A stretch of 64,000 bases of DNA from Oxytricha trifallax (GCA_000711775.1 ARYC01000218.1:62001-126000), one strand, 5' to 3'; counted from the stretch's first letter, positions 46,715 through 60,132 are shown. Notes: generated by a model not told the origin, from the sequence alone. Translations and numbers: made by a program.

Positions 46715-48518
46715 ATCATATTAAAAAATATGATTATTTATAAACATTATAAATATAAGACAATAGTTGATACTGGTTACTCAGGATTTACAAAACCATT
46801 TACGTTATTATTTACATTAGTTTGCATCTTATCATTTTAACAAGTAAGAGCATGATTAGATTCGGATAAACTGATTGATGACGATTTTTTGAGAGTGGTA
46901 TAATTTTTTTAATTTTAAATTATTTTTGGCTTTACTATGAGTTTTCTAGGTTAATTACTATTTTTCCAAATACTTTACAGTTCTTCCTCTGCTTCTACTA
47001 AGTGCTTGAGACTATTTATTTGATGAGATTTACTCATTTGATTATCTTCATTGAAAGATTTAGTTATATCATATTTTTAACGGCCTATCAAATATAAAGA
47101 GGTAAAAGTTAATTAAAGATGAGTAGGGGGTATCATGAGAGAACCGTTAATCTCTGACAGGTGTGTAGCAACACCTCTAGTTGCTTTTGCTTGAGTGATC
47201 TGGTGAAGAGCTATCAAAACCTCAAAATCCCAACAGTAAATTCCTTTATTTGTATTTTTATTGTAGTGTAATTATAAATAAACCAATTTTCGATTTATTT
47301 TATTTAACTGTTAACTGTAAGATTTACTTATATTTTATTTAATTATTTTATTATTTTTATCTTATTATGATGATGATATTATAGACTTATATAGAATTAC
47401 TTTAAAAACACAATTTACATTACAATTATTATATTTTTTCATTTTATATTTACATTATTGATTATTTAATGAAACTTACTTTTAATTTTTAATGACAATT
47501 TCATTATTTAAAATAATTTTTATAGAATTGGAAATTTCTATTTAATTTGAATTAAACTTTTAATATTAAAATATTGGTGCATCTAATTTGTTAAAATTAA
47601 TTTTTTACCGCCTATCTTATTTAAGCCTCATTAAATAAATAAAAATTAAAGTCTTTATGAGCTTTTTTAATTTATATAAAAAAAATAGTAATCATAAATA
47701 CAACCTCTTCACAAATCTTCCAACTTTTTCCAAATGACAGAAATGATAACCTCTTTCTTAATACCTATATTTAATCTGGAATTTAATCAAGTAATGATTT
47801 TATAAATAATTTTATTAATTCAAAATAATAACTATTCTGTAAAGAAATGAGTAAATAAACATATTAATATTGTAAAAGTCACAATATTTCAAAATATCAG
47901 TAGAAAATCACATAATCCTTTAATTTAAATTAGGAAAATGTTAAGATAGTTTATAATAGTAAATTATTAAATAAAAAATTATAATAAAAGTGACATAAAA
48001 AATCACTTAACTCAGTTTTAAACTATTCAAACTAAAGGCCTTAAACATTTAATTTAGCAAATAATCTTTTATTTATTTTTTAAACGAGATTATACTTATT
48101 CCTAATTAATTTAAAGAAATATCATCTAATATTACGTAATAAAAAATGGTGGTTTTGAGGTTTAATCAAAGCTCTTGATTGGCGAATTATTTGTGAGAGA
48201 GGACGTTTGTGAAGAGGAATAAATGGTTGATTAATTATCTCTATTTTTGGCACTAGTAATATATAATCTTTTTGAACTTATTAGTTAAATATTTAAATAA
48301 ATGTTTTAATTCATCGTTTATTTATTAGTAGTGATTAAAGCATTCTTGCTGACAATGCCCAAAGAGTCCAACCTTAGTCTACTCATTTCATTTTGAATCT
48401 ATTTTAAATTATCCAGCTCTCCAAGATTAGTATTATTTTCTAGAGACCCAGCTTTATTTTGAGATTTAGCTGAAATTTACTCGAATTTATTGTCTTCAAA
48501 GAATAGGTTTCTGATCAT
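46696..48518 (-). CDS. Ser/Asn-rich hypothetical protein interrupted by a TBE-like IES
   Basis: Starts MIRNLFFEDNKFEQISAKSQ, then NLGELDNLKQIQNEMSRLRL and NSPIKSFD; after the IES SSSPDHSSKSNQRCCYTPVR, FNEDNQMSKSHQINSLKHLV, EAEEELQSIWKNSNQ, TLKKSSSISLSES and VNNNVNGFVNPEQPVSTIV. Removal of the 47.2-48.2 kb insert joins SFD to SSSPD in frame. A smaller break lies near 47070-47110. TGA at 46696 falls in the duplicated block C, so the 3' end may be chimeric. No known domain. Confidence 0.6.
47217..48165. mobile_element. Decayed TBE-like IES
   Basis: The ends are inverted and resemble TBE termini (left ATCAAAACCTCAAAATCCC, right complement ATTAAACCTCAAAACCACC). The coding strand has TTTGAT at both edges, and removal restores the host frame. 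The interior is AT-rich without recognisable TBE genes. Either a very old TBE remnant or an IES whose ends converged on the same sequence. Confidence 0.6.
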
Positions 48519-48785
48519 CTTTTTTATGCTTTTTGGGTTTGTACTATAATAAGTAGAGTAATAATAAGTTTACTGCAATAAATAATATTTTATCTTTAAG
48601 TTATAAATACTAATTTTAAAGTGCAAACTGAGAGTGAGGATCCTTAATATTTTAATAAATTTTCTATTTTAATGTTATAGCTGGATTTTGACAATTTTTT
48701 AATTTATAGAGTTAGTACCTTAAATTTTCTGAGTTATGTATATACAATTGCAAATTAATTCAAATTATAACGATCTCTATTAAAA

Positions 48786-51700
48786 ATGTCAAACAGACAA
48801 AACGATTACGATTAAGCTCAATAAAATTATAATTACTCAAGGCAATAAACTCTTACCTAATAAACTTCAACAAATGCTTCTCAAGATTTTGATTTCAGCT
48901 AAGTAAACAGAATGACACAATAAAAGGATGTCACTTAAAATTTCAGAGATAGTATAGTTCAAAAGGCCATTCATACCTAAATTAAAAATGAGCCATAGTT
49001 CTATGAATTTACAGAAGTTTTTGTTTGGGGAGATGATAGATGGGGTTAATTAGGTTTATATCATTAAAAATTGAAGAAAGGAAACTGTGACTAAGTCTTT
49101 TTCAAGGTACCAAAGACCTGTAGTTTCAACATACTCATTAAGCAAATTTCATGTGGTGATAATCATTCAGCAATTCTAACAAATTAGGGGCATTTATACA
49201 TGATGGGGAGCAATTCCTAAGGTCAGTTAGGCATTGGGGATAACTGCCCAGACTTACAAAATAAAGATTGCGCTGGTGCACCATGTCTTGTTGATAAGTT
49301 AAGAGATTATAAAGTTGAGAGCGTTGAATGCGGTAGTAATTTTACTTTTTCAATTGTAAAAGATTCAAATAATCAAGAGCAGAGTATTTTTGCTTGGGGT
49401 TGCAATAGAGAAGGGCAGCTTGGTCTTTCAAGCTTAGCCGAAATAGACTTTCCAACTAAATTAAAATTCTTCGAGGATTATAACATAAGAATAAAGCAAA
49501 TTAGTGCAGGAAGTTCTCACTCTCTATTCCTAACTGAAGAAAGTCAGGTCTATGCCGTTGGGTCTAATTCTTCTGGATAGTTGGGTATTGGCTAACAAAT
49601 AAATCAAGCAATACAACCAATAATAATTGATACACTTGTTGATAAAGTTATAATATAAATAAGTGCAGGTGATCATCATTCATTGTTTCTAACTAGTACT
49701 GGTGAAGTATATTGTTGTGGAAACAATCAACTTAACTATAAGTTAGTATTATAGTATTTAAATTTTGGAGTGAGTATTTAGAAAATACAGGATAATTTTA
49801 TTGAAAATTTAAAAGTAATCTTTTAAATAATTTTATCTACAATATTAAACTATAAATATTATTGGGATCTGAAATTACTTGAATAAAATCTATTTAAATT
49901 CATTTAACTAAGTGAAGTTAAGTCTATCTTATCACAATTTATAAAGTCTCTTTATAACTTAATAATTTAAATGAAAAAATCATATAATTTTTGATAATAC
50001 ATACGAGTTTTCCAAAGTTTTAAATATTCAAAATAATTGAAATAATTAGAATTCAAATAAAAAAATAAATTAGTAATTTCTTTTTACTTTAAAACAAGTA
50101 AACTCCCTTGATTTATTGAATGAATATTTTTATAATTAGGCATCATGGATGCTTAGACAAATCAATATACTCCTTTGAAAATCACAGCACTTTAAAACTA
50201 TAAAATTGTAAAGATTGAAGCAAAATAAGAATCTGCAGCAATAAGTAATGCTGGAGAACTGTTTCTCTGGGGTAAAGGAGTATTTGGATCGTATAGAACA
50301 CCCCAAAAAATACTGACAATTTCTAATCCAGTATGTGATATTAGTCTTGGTAGATCTTTAGGAACAGCTCTTGATAGCAAGGGATTACTTTGGACTTGGG
50401 GAACAAATGAACATGGAGAGTTAGGAGTTGGTGACTAAGATCCTAGAATTCATCCCTATCCAGTTTTAACTCTAAAAGGCAAAAAAGTAACATAAATCAT
50501 GTGTGGAGGCAAATTTGTTGTTGCTCTAGGTGTAAATGTAAAGAAGGAAATTCCTCAACTTAAACTGAAGAAATAAAAAGATTCTACTTAAAATGGAATG
50601 AACTTGTAAAGAGATATTAGAACAAGCTCAATCGTTGTCTTAAATAGAAATTCTTCACTAAACAGTATTGGGAAACATTAAAAAAGCTTGTCAAAAACTA
50701 AGAAGAAAAACAAAAACTCCAGCTCATCAAAGATATTAAGAAGAGATTCAATTGATGGTTTGAGGAAAATTTATGGAGGAATAAATGCTGAAAAAAATAA
50801 TTCAAATGCTCTATCTCCTAAGCTTAATAAAGAGTCAAAACTTTCTAAGATTTTAAAGAAAAAGGTTTCATCAAGTTCACTTAACAAAAGCAAACTTCAA
50901 GAATCAATACCGCGATCATAATCAAAATCAAGAAAGATTAAAATAAAAAAGTCCTCTTCAAAGCCTAAAACGTCAGGAATTTACAGTTAACCATTTTCTG
51001 GTGATGACACCACTATAATTAAGCCAGGAACATTTTTAAATCAAAGCTGTTTAGTTGTAAAAAAGAAAAATAAACTTGCATTATCCAAAAACAATCATAA
51101 TCATCAGATTCAGACACAAATAAGTCCAAGAGATTCTCAATATTAATTGACTTACAAGAACTAAAGCTAGTAGCATGAAATTTTTAACGTTGAAATAAAT
51201 AATGCATCATCCTAGGATATGACTTAAGATTCAAACACCAACATAACAGCTTATATAAATTCGCAGCACTAATCCAATCACAAATCATTAATGTAGTAAG
51301 CTGTGATGTATATACCCTAACCTCTTCAATCTTCTTCTCATTAGAACAAAGAAAAGCTCATTAAGGATTTACAGACAGAACTGAAGTAGCTTAGAACAGA
51401 GAACGAATTACTCAAAAAAGAGAACAAAACTGTAAAGCAGTAAATGGATTAGCTTGAGAAGCACTACGAGAAACATAATGTCTAACAACAGCATCAATAG
51501 GAAATGCAGAATTTGCATGCTGAAATTAAACGGTAGGAACTAAAAATAGTTAATCTTAAAATGGAGAAGAAGGATTATAAAAATTAATATGAGAGTTAAA
51601 TTCAAGAAAACTCAGAACTATTAACTTAGGTTTCTGATCTATAGAAGGAAAAATAATGTGCAAATGATTAAATAGAAGGTTTGAGAGATCAGTATGAAGT

Positions 51701-52740
51701 TCTAAGAGAGAATTATATTTAAGCAGAAGCAAAGAATTAAGAATAAGAAAATGAAATGAAAGAGATTTAGGAAGAGATCATGCAAATCAGTCAATAATCG
51801 AATTAAGTAGAGAAAAGTCTTTTAGACAAGTTATAGGAAGTGTCTGAGAAGTATTAAGGATCTATGAAATAGATTGATGAGATGAAGCAGTAAATCAAGG
51901 CTGATAAGCTAATTTAATATTTATAACTAAATAATTAAGCGAAGATAAGAAGAGCTTGCATATACCATGAAAGACACTCAATTCTATGTAAATGCTCTAG
52001 AGAAAGAAAATTTGGGGTTACAAACAGTAAACACATTTATTCCTAAAATACCTTTTAAAAAGTTTACTCAAAGTAAAAAATGAATAAGTTATTTCTATAA
52101 AATACTTATAAAATCTCAGATTTCTATTTCTATGAAAAATTGAAGAAAAATGTTATATATACTACTCAATAATTATTTTTTTGGTCATATCTATTATAGT
52201 TTAAACAGAATCTTGCTAATTAAATATATAAATAATATAGTCTTTTTATAAATTTGCATTTTAGTTGGGTCATAAATTAAAATACGCATAGATTTAAATA
52301 TTGCCCTCTTAAATTCTTTCCTTAGAGAAGAAATTGAGAAGGCAAAATATTCCAAAGACAAAGATTAATATGGAAAATTCATTCAAAATCTCATCCCAAT
52401 AAAAGGTAAACAGAGACCAGTAAACGACGAAAATGATTATGAGAAAACTGATTTGAAGATGTCATCTAGTAAAAGTCCCTTCAGAGAAAATTTTTCAAAA
52501 GAAAACTCGTGTATTGATAAATCAGCCTGTAAATACGAGGAACTAACTTAAAAGCACTTTGAACAACCTTAGATATTGAGGGCATCAGTATTTTCTTAGG
52601 ACTCTTAATAAGAAAATTTGAATTTTAAGTAGTCTCAAAATGAAAACGTCTCGTCATAAGACTTCAATGATCTTAGGATGAGCTATAATTAAAAACTACT
52701 TAAATCCTTGGAGAAAAAGACTCTAAACAAGATTAGATGA
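48786..52740 (+). CDS. RCC1-repeat protein with long coiled-coil C-terminus
   Basis: Starts MSNRQNDYDQAQQNYNYSRQ. At least five RCC1 blades are visible: VFVWGDDRWGQLGLY, LYMMGSNSQGQLGIGD, IFAWGCNREGQLGLSS, VYAVGSNSSGQLGIGQ, VYCCGNNQYTP (across an IES), LFLWGKGVFGS and LWTWGTNEHGELGVGD. After the propeller come a Ser/Lys-rich region (about 50620-50960), a Gln-rich linker and a coiled coil (LIKDLQTELKQLRTENELLK, LREEIEKAKYSKDKDQYGKF) to TGA at 52738. IESs: 49731-50165 (pointer AATCAA), a small frame change near 51915-51945, and about 52025-52325. The propeller suggests a scaffold or GTPase-regulator surface; with the coiled coil it resembles ciliary or cytoskeletal RCC1 proteins, but the partner is unknown. 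Confidence 0.88.
49731..50165. other. 435-bp IES in the RCC1 gene, pointer AATCAA
   Basis: AATCAA at 49725-49730 and 50160-50165. Removing the insert plus one repeat joins CCGNNQ to YTPLKITAL and completes the blade. Interior AT-rich, no features. Confidence 0.85.
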
Positions 52741-52901
52741 TATTACATCTATATTAAGGATAATTAAACTGATAGATATAACAGTGTATATAAATGAAGT
52801 TATTCAAGCTAACTAAATGTTAAATCCTTAATACTAAAATTATATATAAAATTGTTAATAAAATTTAAAAGAAAAAGTTTAAATCTTGCAAATTCGCAAA
52901 A

Positions 52902-55900
52902 ATGGTAGATAAATCATAATTGAACAATACTGAGTCTCCTGGCTAGGCTATTCCTTTTATTAACATCGACTAAAAATCTGGTAAATTTGAGGTGACCTCT
53001 GAGGCCATGATTCTACTAGAATCTATTCCTAGAAATTTCAAAGTATCTGTGGTTGCCATTGCAGGCCCATACAGAACTGGCAAATCATTTTTGGCGAATC
53101 GATTGCTAAATTAGAGTCAAGGATTTTAAATTGGAAGCACCACTCAAGCTTGCACTAAGGGTATATGGATATGGGACAAACCTGTGTATACCTCTAATGA
53201 TCAAGTTATTAATTAACAATGATAAATTAAACCTGTAACAATCAAAACACAAACCCTGTTAGATTTTATACTATGTTATAAATGATTAAATTTTATTATA
53301 ATTTTGCTTTAAAGCATTATATGTATACAAAACAAAATTTTGCTTTGAAAGAGAGAATACTTACAATACTATAATAAACTATATACAATTGTTATTTTTT
53401 GCTACATTTTTTTTTCTCTCGAAATGCCAAATGTAGCTTAAATTCTTTTTTTAAAAATTTAAGTAAATTAAAAAGCATATTTGTAAAACAGTAAATGATA
53501 AAATTTAGAAAAATTAAAGAAAACAATCTAATTTTGATGTTGTTTTAATATTTATAATATAAAAAAAAAACTAATTATTTTAAGATAAATAAATTTATAA
53601 ATGTGTTTTTCTATTCCTTTAAAGTATACCTATAAAATATTATAAATTAGCTTAAAAATAAAGGTTTATTAATTATTTATATGCTATTGCTTGACACTGA
53701 AGGATTAGCATCGACAGAGAGATCTACAAATGTAGATATCAAGATATTCACACTTTCGATTTTACTGTCCTCCCTTTTCATTTACAACTAAATGGGTCCC
53801 ATCACCGAGAATTCTTTAGAAGACTTATCTCTAGTTGCCAATCTATCAAACTACATCCACATTCAAAACTAACAAACTAAAGATCAAGCTAATTCTATAG
53901 ACTATAAGGGATACTTCCCATAGTTTAATTGGGTTTTAAGAGATTTCTACCATGATTTAGAGGGCCAAACACCAAAGTAATACTTAGAAGATTGCTTACA
54001 GATGACTGCGGCACTTTCTAATGATGGTCTGAAAAAGAATCTTATCCGAGAATCCATCAAGAAATATTTCAAAGATAGAGACTGCTATACTTTCATCAGA
54101 CCTGTTAGTGATGAAAGTAAACTTGCTCATGTTGACAGTTTAAAATGGGAAGAATTAAAAACTGATTTTAGAAGAGAGGTTAGTGGGTTCGTAAAGGACA
54201 TGAAAAAAAAGTTAAAACCTAAAATAATTAATGGAAAATTCCTAAACACCAGCATGTTCTTATCACTAGCACTAGAATATATTGATGCTATTAATTCAAA
54301 AGAGACGCCAACAGTCCTTGCAGCAATAGATAGAGTGATTTAAGCAGAGACTAGTAAAATTGGAGATGAGTTGTATGATAAATTTTGTCATCAAATTGAG
54401 GAATCAATAAGCGAGGAATGTATGCCATTTACAAAGGAAACATTTTAAAAGATTGTCAAAAAGCTTACAAAAGAAAATAAAACAGCTCTTAGCAAATAAC
54501 TCTCTCAGATTCTAAACTTCCAAGAAATCCTGAAAGAGCAGCAGAAATTCAAAGAGCGGATTTTAGATGTTGTAGAGAGAAAATACTAATAAAACTATTC
54601 AGCAAGTTATCACTATGCATCTGGTTTGATTAATAAGCTTTATGATACTGTTAAGAATCCTATGAAGCACGTTAATAATCATAATTCACAAGTAGACTCT
54701 ACTTTTATCCATGAATACGTGAAATAATGGCTGGCTATTTGTAAAGAATATAAAGAAATTGCAAAATGCATGACTTAATGGGAATGCTTTGCAGAAAGTA
54801 TAGTGAAACATTCTGACCTCAACAATGCAGGAGGGAGCGTTGATTTGTTTATAAAATAAGAATTAATTGAGATTAATCAGGAAGCCGTTGTAAATGACAA
54901 TATGGATCATGATGATTCAGAAACTTTAACTTAAGCTTCATATAACTATTCATCGAACCAACACTAATTGAATGAGGATTAAAATAAATACTATGCGCTT
55001 TAAATATTTGAAAAAATAGTTGATTAAATAAGTGATTCTCTGAACGATACACATAACAGATTAAAAATTAATCTTTAAGAAACTCAGCATAATGATAAGA
55101 AGCTTTCCTAGAAGAAGAAGTAAAACGATTAAATGATTGAGCTGCAAAGGCAATAAAATGAAGACATAGTTAATGTGAAGCATGAACTTGAGATGAAAAT
55201 TGAAAATCTTTAAAGAGAGATTTAAAGTAGGCTTTAGGAACTTGATAGTCTTAAGTAAGTAAAAGAGCAAGAAGCCAAGAACTTAAAGAAGACTATAATT
55301 TTTAACAATATATATTTACTCATGAGCGTTAATTGAAGGACAGAGATGAAGAAATTAAAGTTTTAGAAGCTTAAAAGTCTTAAATAGACACATCCTACCA
55401 GACCACCTCCTTAAAAGCACAAGAACTAGATTCAGAAAAGCGTAAAGAAATTTCTTCAATTTAAAATGAAATCAAGAAACTTGAAGAAGATGTTGAAGGG
55501 TTAAAGAAGAAAATGGAGAACAAAGAAAACAATCCTCATTACATCTAAGTTAACTAATTCTTCATGGAAGTGAAAGAGTATATCGAGCAGTTTAAAAGAG
55601 GAGTGTTTGATTCATAGGAAGAGACTAAGAATTACAAAGTTAAACTGTTCAATTTACAGAAACAACTAAATGACATTGAATATTAAGCCAATTAAAATGA
55701 ACTTAAACTTAAGAAAAAGCTAGATGAGGATCTTAGATTGAAGAAAGAAGGGATTGAGCAACAGCAAGAGTAGTATGTTCTACAATTAGACTAAGAGAGG
55801 CAAAAAATCTATTAACTTTAGGATAAGAAGCAAATATATGAATAGCACATTGATGCCTTGAGCCAATAAATCTTAAATACTTATAATCTACACTTAATTT

Positions 55901-56284
55901 GCTCTAAATAATTTATTCAAATAAATTATATTTATTGATTAAATCTCAGATGCACAGAAAAAGGAGAAATTATTACAACAGCAATTCGAGACGGCAGAGC
56001 GATCTCAATTGCTTAAACATAAAGGCGTTTAAGACGTAAGTCAAGAAATTCAGTCTTATAAGGACACTTAACTGCGCATCGAAGAACAAATCTACAAGCT
56101 TTCAATTGAAAATAAATAGTAGCAAGAAGACAAAGAAATCATTCTGATGCTACTTCCATAAATCATTAAATCAATTAATGGCAGAGCAAATAACATCAAG
56201 GCATTTTTGAATTAGATGGAAAATGATTAGGTAAAGAATAAAGTACAGAAGATTTTATTGGCTCACAGGATACCTTTTAAGTGA
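52902..56284 (+). CDS. Guanylate-binding protein (GBP/dynamin-superfamily GTPase) with long coiled coil
   Basis: Starts MVDKSQLNNTESPGQAIPF. GTPase motifs: P-loop VAIAGPYRTGKSFLANRLL, Thr loop GSTTQACTKGIWIW, G3 LLLDTEGLAST (after an IES), and the GBP-type G4 WVLRDF. A helical middle domain follows (MTAALSNDGLKKNLIRESI, then CYTFIRPVSD, a GBP hallmark region). From about 54960 to the TGA at 56282 the protein is Gln/Lys/Glu-rich coiled coil (LEEDVEGLKKKMENKENN, QKQLNDIEYQANQNELKL). The coiled coil is longer than in animal GBPs. Interruptions: IES 53210-53682, a frame change near 55250-55280 and a short insert about 55890-55950. A role in membrane remodelling or vesicle tethering is inferred from the family. 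Confidence 0.9.
53210..53682. other. 473-bp IES in the GBP gene, pointer TAT
   Basis: TAT at 53207-53209 and 53680-53682. Removal gives SNDQVMLLLDTEGLAS, restoring the switch II region. The interior is almost pure AT with no features. Confidence 0.8.
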
Positions 56285-56465
56285 GTAGTTTTGATTAATA
56301 GTTCATGTTTACTTAATATATTCTTTTACATTTCACAATTCTATTATCGCATTTAATTAATCCAGCATTTCTATGTAATTTAAAATTTACCAAAAATTTG
56401 AAGAAATAATCAGTTATGACTAAATTTCTTAATAATTTTATTTTAACAATTTCATAATTGAATTA

Positions 56466-57694
56466 ATGGGAGACATTGATTTTTAGAAACAATACTTGCC
56501 TGGTTACACTGGCCATGTACCAAAGAAGAATGAAATATATGGGTGCACTTCTGGTGACATTAATCGTATCATAACTGGATAAGGGTATAAGCCTTCAAAT
56601 TATGATGTTGACATCACAAAAAATGTCAGTGATGAACATTATATTTAATACCTTTCCTATTTATTTATATTTATTGAACTCTTCGGCTCAAGGACATTTT
56701 ACTCGAAGCCACCTCTTAAAGATGGGCAGACTCATTCGTTATAATATGGGAATGTTTCCAAGCATGGTAATAACTGGATTGGGGGTCCTTCTAATATAAA
56801 AATCATTTTATAGTTAATCAATTATGATTGAATTTTACTAAGAAATTTATAATGTGAGGGCATAGCACATCCCAGGCTACAAGGGCTACGTTCCAAATAT
56901 CAAAGCAGAGAATATTTATGGTAAATCTTTCGCGCAGAGTACTTCCCAAGCAATTAACAGAGAATTCACCCAGGGAATCGAACTGCCTGCTTAAGAAAGA
57001 TTCTTAACAACTACTAATAGCTATAATTAAGTTTTAGTCAAATTAATCATTTAACATAGTTATAGTTTAACAAAACTAATTTCAGAAGAATTAAGGATTA
57101 ATTAGAACCAGCAGATGTAAAAGATCATATTTAGGCAGCAAACTTTAGAGATGCAGAGTAAGTTTTACAAATAACTAAATTGTTTTATAGATTCCAGGGA
57201 CTCGAGGTTCAAAAGAGGAATATTTACTTGGATATGCCAACAGTTGGATATCAGGGGTTCAAATCAGTATATAGACCTTAAACTGTATCCATCGCTCACA
57301 GAAAAGATCCATTCTTCAATATAAATCCACTGAGAGCAAGAATAAGGGAAACTAATTTGGAGGAGGATCGTAATTTCCAAGGGATGAGTGAAGGGTTTTA
57401 AAGAGCTGCCACTGCTAATATCGCTAAAAGAGGAACATCAACAACTCCAAAGTTATTTATCTTATAAATTTAGTAAAATTTATCGAATTTATTTTGAATT
57501 AAACTTAAACTACAAACGGATTTAGATAAACAACCTATAATAATCCAAATACTTAATCGCAGCCTGATCTCATTAAAATACCAATTGCAGGATACACAGG
57601 TCATAGAGCAGGCTACAAAGCGCAGAATTTCTATGGCAAAAATTTCAGAGATTGTGCCATACAATCTAAGTTTGTTCAAAAGTTAACTCAGTGA
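56466..57694 (+). CDS. CIMIP2/FAM166-like ciliary microtubule inner protein
   Basis: Starts MGDIDFQKQYLPGYTGHVPK. The family's repeated Pro-Gly-Tyr signature recurs: LPGYTGHVP, IPGYKGYVPNIKAENIYGKS, VGYQGFKSVYRPQTVS and IAGYTGHRAGYKAQNFYGKN, ending QKLTQ plus TGA at 57692. These proteins line the lumen of ciliary doublet microtubules. Breaks near 56640-56700, 56795-56860, 57030-57060, 57160-57195 and 57460-57535 are introns or IESs. A decayed copy of the final segment lies 2.1 kb downstream (59789-59950). Confidence 0.8.
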
Positions 57695-57739
57695 TTAAAA
57701 ATAGAAAAAATGCTTTAAAATAATTTTAAATTACTAAAT

Positions 57740-58560
57740 TGAATCATAAAGAATTTAAGTAAATAAAATACAAATTAGGATAAGTTTAATTATTATAAAT
57801 TAAATTAATTTCTATTCTAGTTGACTACTAGATTAAACTGTTTTTTGTAAAATTATTTTAATGCAATTTTTTTGTCTGTATTATACCCCATTATTTTTTT
57901 ATAAAGGTATTTTTTGTTTTAAATTCTTCTTTTTAATATGTGTTTTTTTACAGGAAGATAAATTTGTTATTGTTCTCAAATACTTTTTTGTAAAAGTATT
58001 CTGAGGTTACTATATGAGCTTTATACATTTCATTGATGAAGTAATTTTATTTCAGTTTTTTGAATTATTACTCTAAATTTTGTTTGAAATTATTACCTTT
58101 TGCATCATTATTATTAGGTCTACATTCTTTTTGAATTGAGATGTTGTATTAATCTTTTAAAATTATTTACTAAAGCAAAAGGTACTTTCCTTGATAAGAC
58201 TAATCAGATATTATGATATGTTTCATAAAATGCATCAATAACTATGCGTTAACATGACTTAGCATTGTGGCTTTTTCTACGTATTTGATTGATTTATTTG
58301 TGTTTGATTTTATGAGTACTATTTCATTGCAATACTTACATTTGTAAAATGATTTAACTTCACTATCATTTTGGTTATTTACTACTTTAATAAGATTTAT
58401 TTTGTGATCCTTTTTAATGTTTTATTTGTGTGATCAATTTATTGAAATTTCTTTTTCTTGATTTATAAGCAGTATTCTTCTCTATATTCATTGAGATCAG
58501 ATAATTTTGTTGTAGATGTTTTGATCAATATTCATTAAATTAATTTAATTTAAAACATCA
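57740..58560 (-). CDS. Unidentified protein with a CxxC finger-like motif, partial
   Basis: A minus-strand frame open for about 220 codons (low 58440s to 57740, no TGA) with KSFYKCKYCNEIVLIKSNTN, then EKATMLSHVNAQLLMH, giving Cys-x2-Cys followed by His residues, and Lys/Asn-rich sequence downstream (NYFINEMYKAHIVTSEYFYK). Upstream in another frame, TTKLSDLNEYREEYCLQIKK may be an earlier segment. No start codon or family is recognised. Options: an unplaced MDS or a relic of a transposon zinc-finger protein. Confidence 0.4.
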
Positions 58561-59788
58561 TACTTTTATCATCTTCCCCTCAAGGCTTTATAAAAACCAT
58601 TATCCACAGGATTGAATATTTAAATCACACGCCTCATCATTTGAAACTTCTGCTCAATATAAAATATCTTATAAACTCCTTAAATTTAGCATCATTTGCT
58701 ATTCATGATACTTAGTTAGAAAACATAATTTTGATAAGCACCAATATTATTGAAAATGATATAGTACAAAAGAATGGAAATATTAAAATTTAAAAAGCAA
58801 TAAACAGAAATTATTTTGATAGTTTTAAATTTATACACTTGTTATAAATCTTGAGATTTAATTTCAGAACACCAAAAATTAATTATAATCTGCGAAAGAA
58901 ATTATATTATAAAAACATGTTTACTATGTGATGTATAATTCATATTGTTTTTTAAATTATCTTATCACCATAAGCATCTTTTTTATTTTAAATCAATTGT
59001 AGCTTGAATATTTTTTCAAAGTTAATTTTTCAATGATAATTATTGCGTCATTACAAATGTGTTCAATTTATTAATTAAATTTACCTGATAAGCTAATATA
59101 TTCTCTTTTCCCATTTTGTTTAAAGATTTTCTAATTTTATTACGCTTTAATAAAATAAATATTCCTTGAAAAATTATAAAATATATAGGCGATTGTAGAT
59201 ACTGATTTTTTAATGAAAAAATGTAAAATAAAAGAATATGTATAATTTAAACAATTATCACATTAGATCCATCTCATGAAGGAGTTAAAAATTTATAATA
59301 ATTTTATTTTTTGCTGAATTATTCACTTTCATTTATAAATTTATTTGTTATAAAAAATATTTTGTCTATATTCTTTTATCAAAGAATTGGAAAATCTTGA
59401 TGGTTAAACGCTCGAGTTAAGACCTTACCGGTGCTTAACATTCCTATATGTTTCATCTCATTCTCCACGCTGAATCTTTTATTTTAACAGTCAGTACTCT
59501 TGCTATTTAATATTTAATTTACTTGAAGTTTTATATTCGTTTTGTCCTAGACTCAGGATCATTAAAATTTAGTCAAATAGTTTTACAAAATGTTATTTTA
59601 AGCTAAATATCATTTAATTAGCAAAATAATTCCATCCAAAGATTAAATCTGAAAATTTATGTGATAATTTAAAATCAATATAGTTATCAGAGTAGAGTGT
59701 CTTAAATTATAAAATATACTTTATAACAAAATTCTTTAAAATTTAACTGCATATTTTTAAATATGAATTTTATGCCATAAATATAACT
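58561..59788. other. Noncoding stretch
   Basis: AT-rich germline DNA between the unidentified minus-strand frame and the decayed CIMIP2 segment. Nothing recognisable. Confidence 0.4.
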
Positions 59789-59950
59789 TATGATAATCCT
59801 AATACTCAATCGCAATCATGTCTCATTCAAATACTAGTTGTTTTTTGAATGCAAAGGTCACAAAGAAAGATACAAAAAAGCATAATTTTATGGCAAAAAT
59901 CTCAGATATTGTGCTCTACAATCAAAAACTATTTTCAAAAGTTTAATTTA
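59789..59950 (+). pseudogene. Decayed duplicate of the last CIMIP2 segment
   Basis: About 160 bp resemble 57538-57694: AATCCTAATACTCAATCGCA, then TTTTATGGCAAAAATCTCAG and ATTGTGCTCTACAATC match the genuine segment, but GYTGH-encoding bases are lost and frames are broken. Homology begins at the edge of the last coding segment and ends just past its stop. It is a paralogous MDS-like relic in germline-limited DNA. Confidence 0.7.
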
Positions 59951-60132
59951 TTGATTAATAATAAATAATAATGCATAATAATAAATTTAAATTACTATTA
60001 GCTAATCATAATAAATGATAAGCTATTAAAACACATATAAAGCAAAATTACAAAAAATATTAGTTATTATTAATTAAATTAAATTTGATTTACATATTTT
60101 TATATTTTATCATATTTTAATAAATTAGATGA

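Noticed and set aside
55061..55270. Minus-strand Leu-rich frame
   Set aside because: Shadow of the Gln/Lys-rich coiled coil of the guanylate-binding protein on the plus strand.
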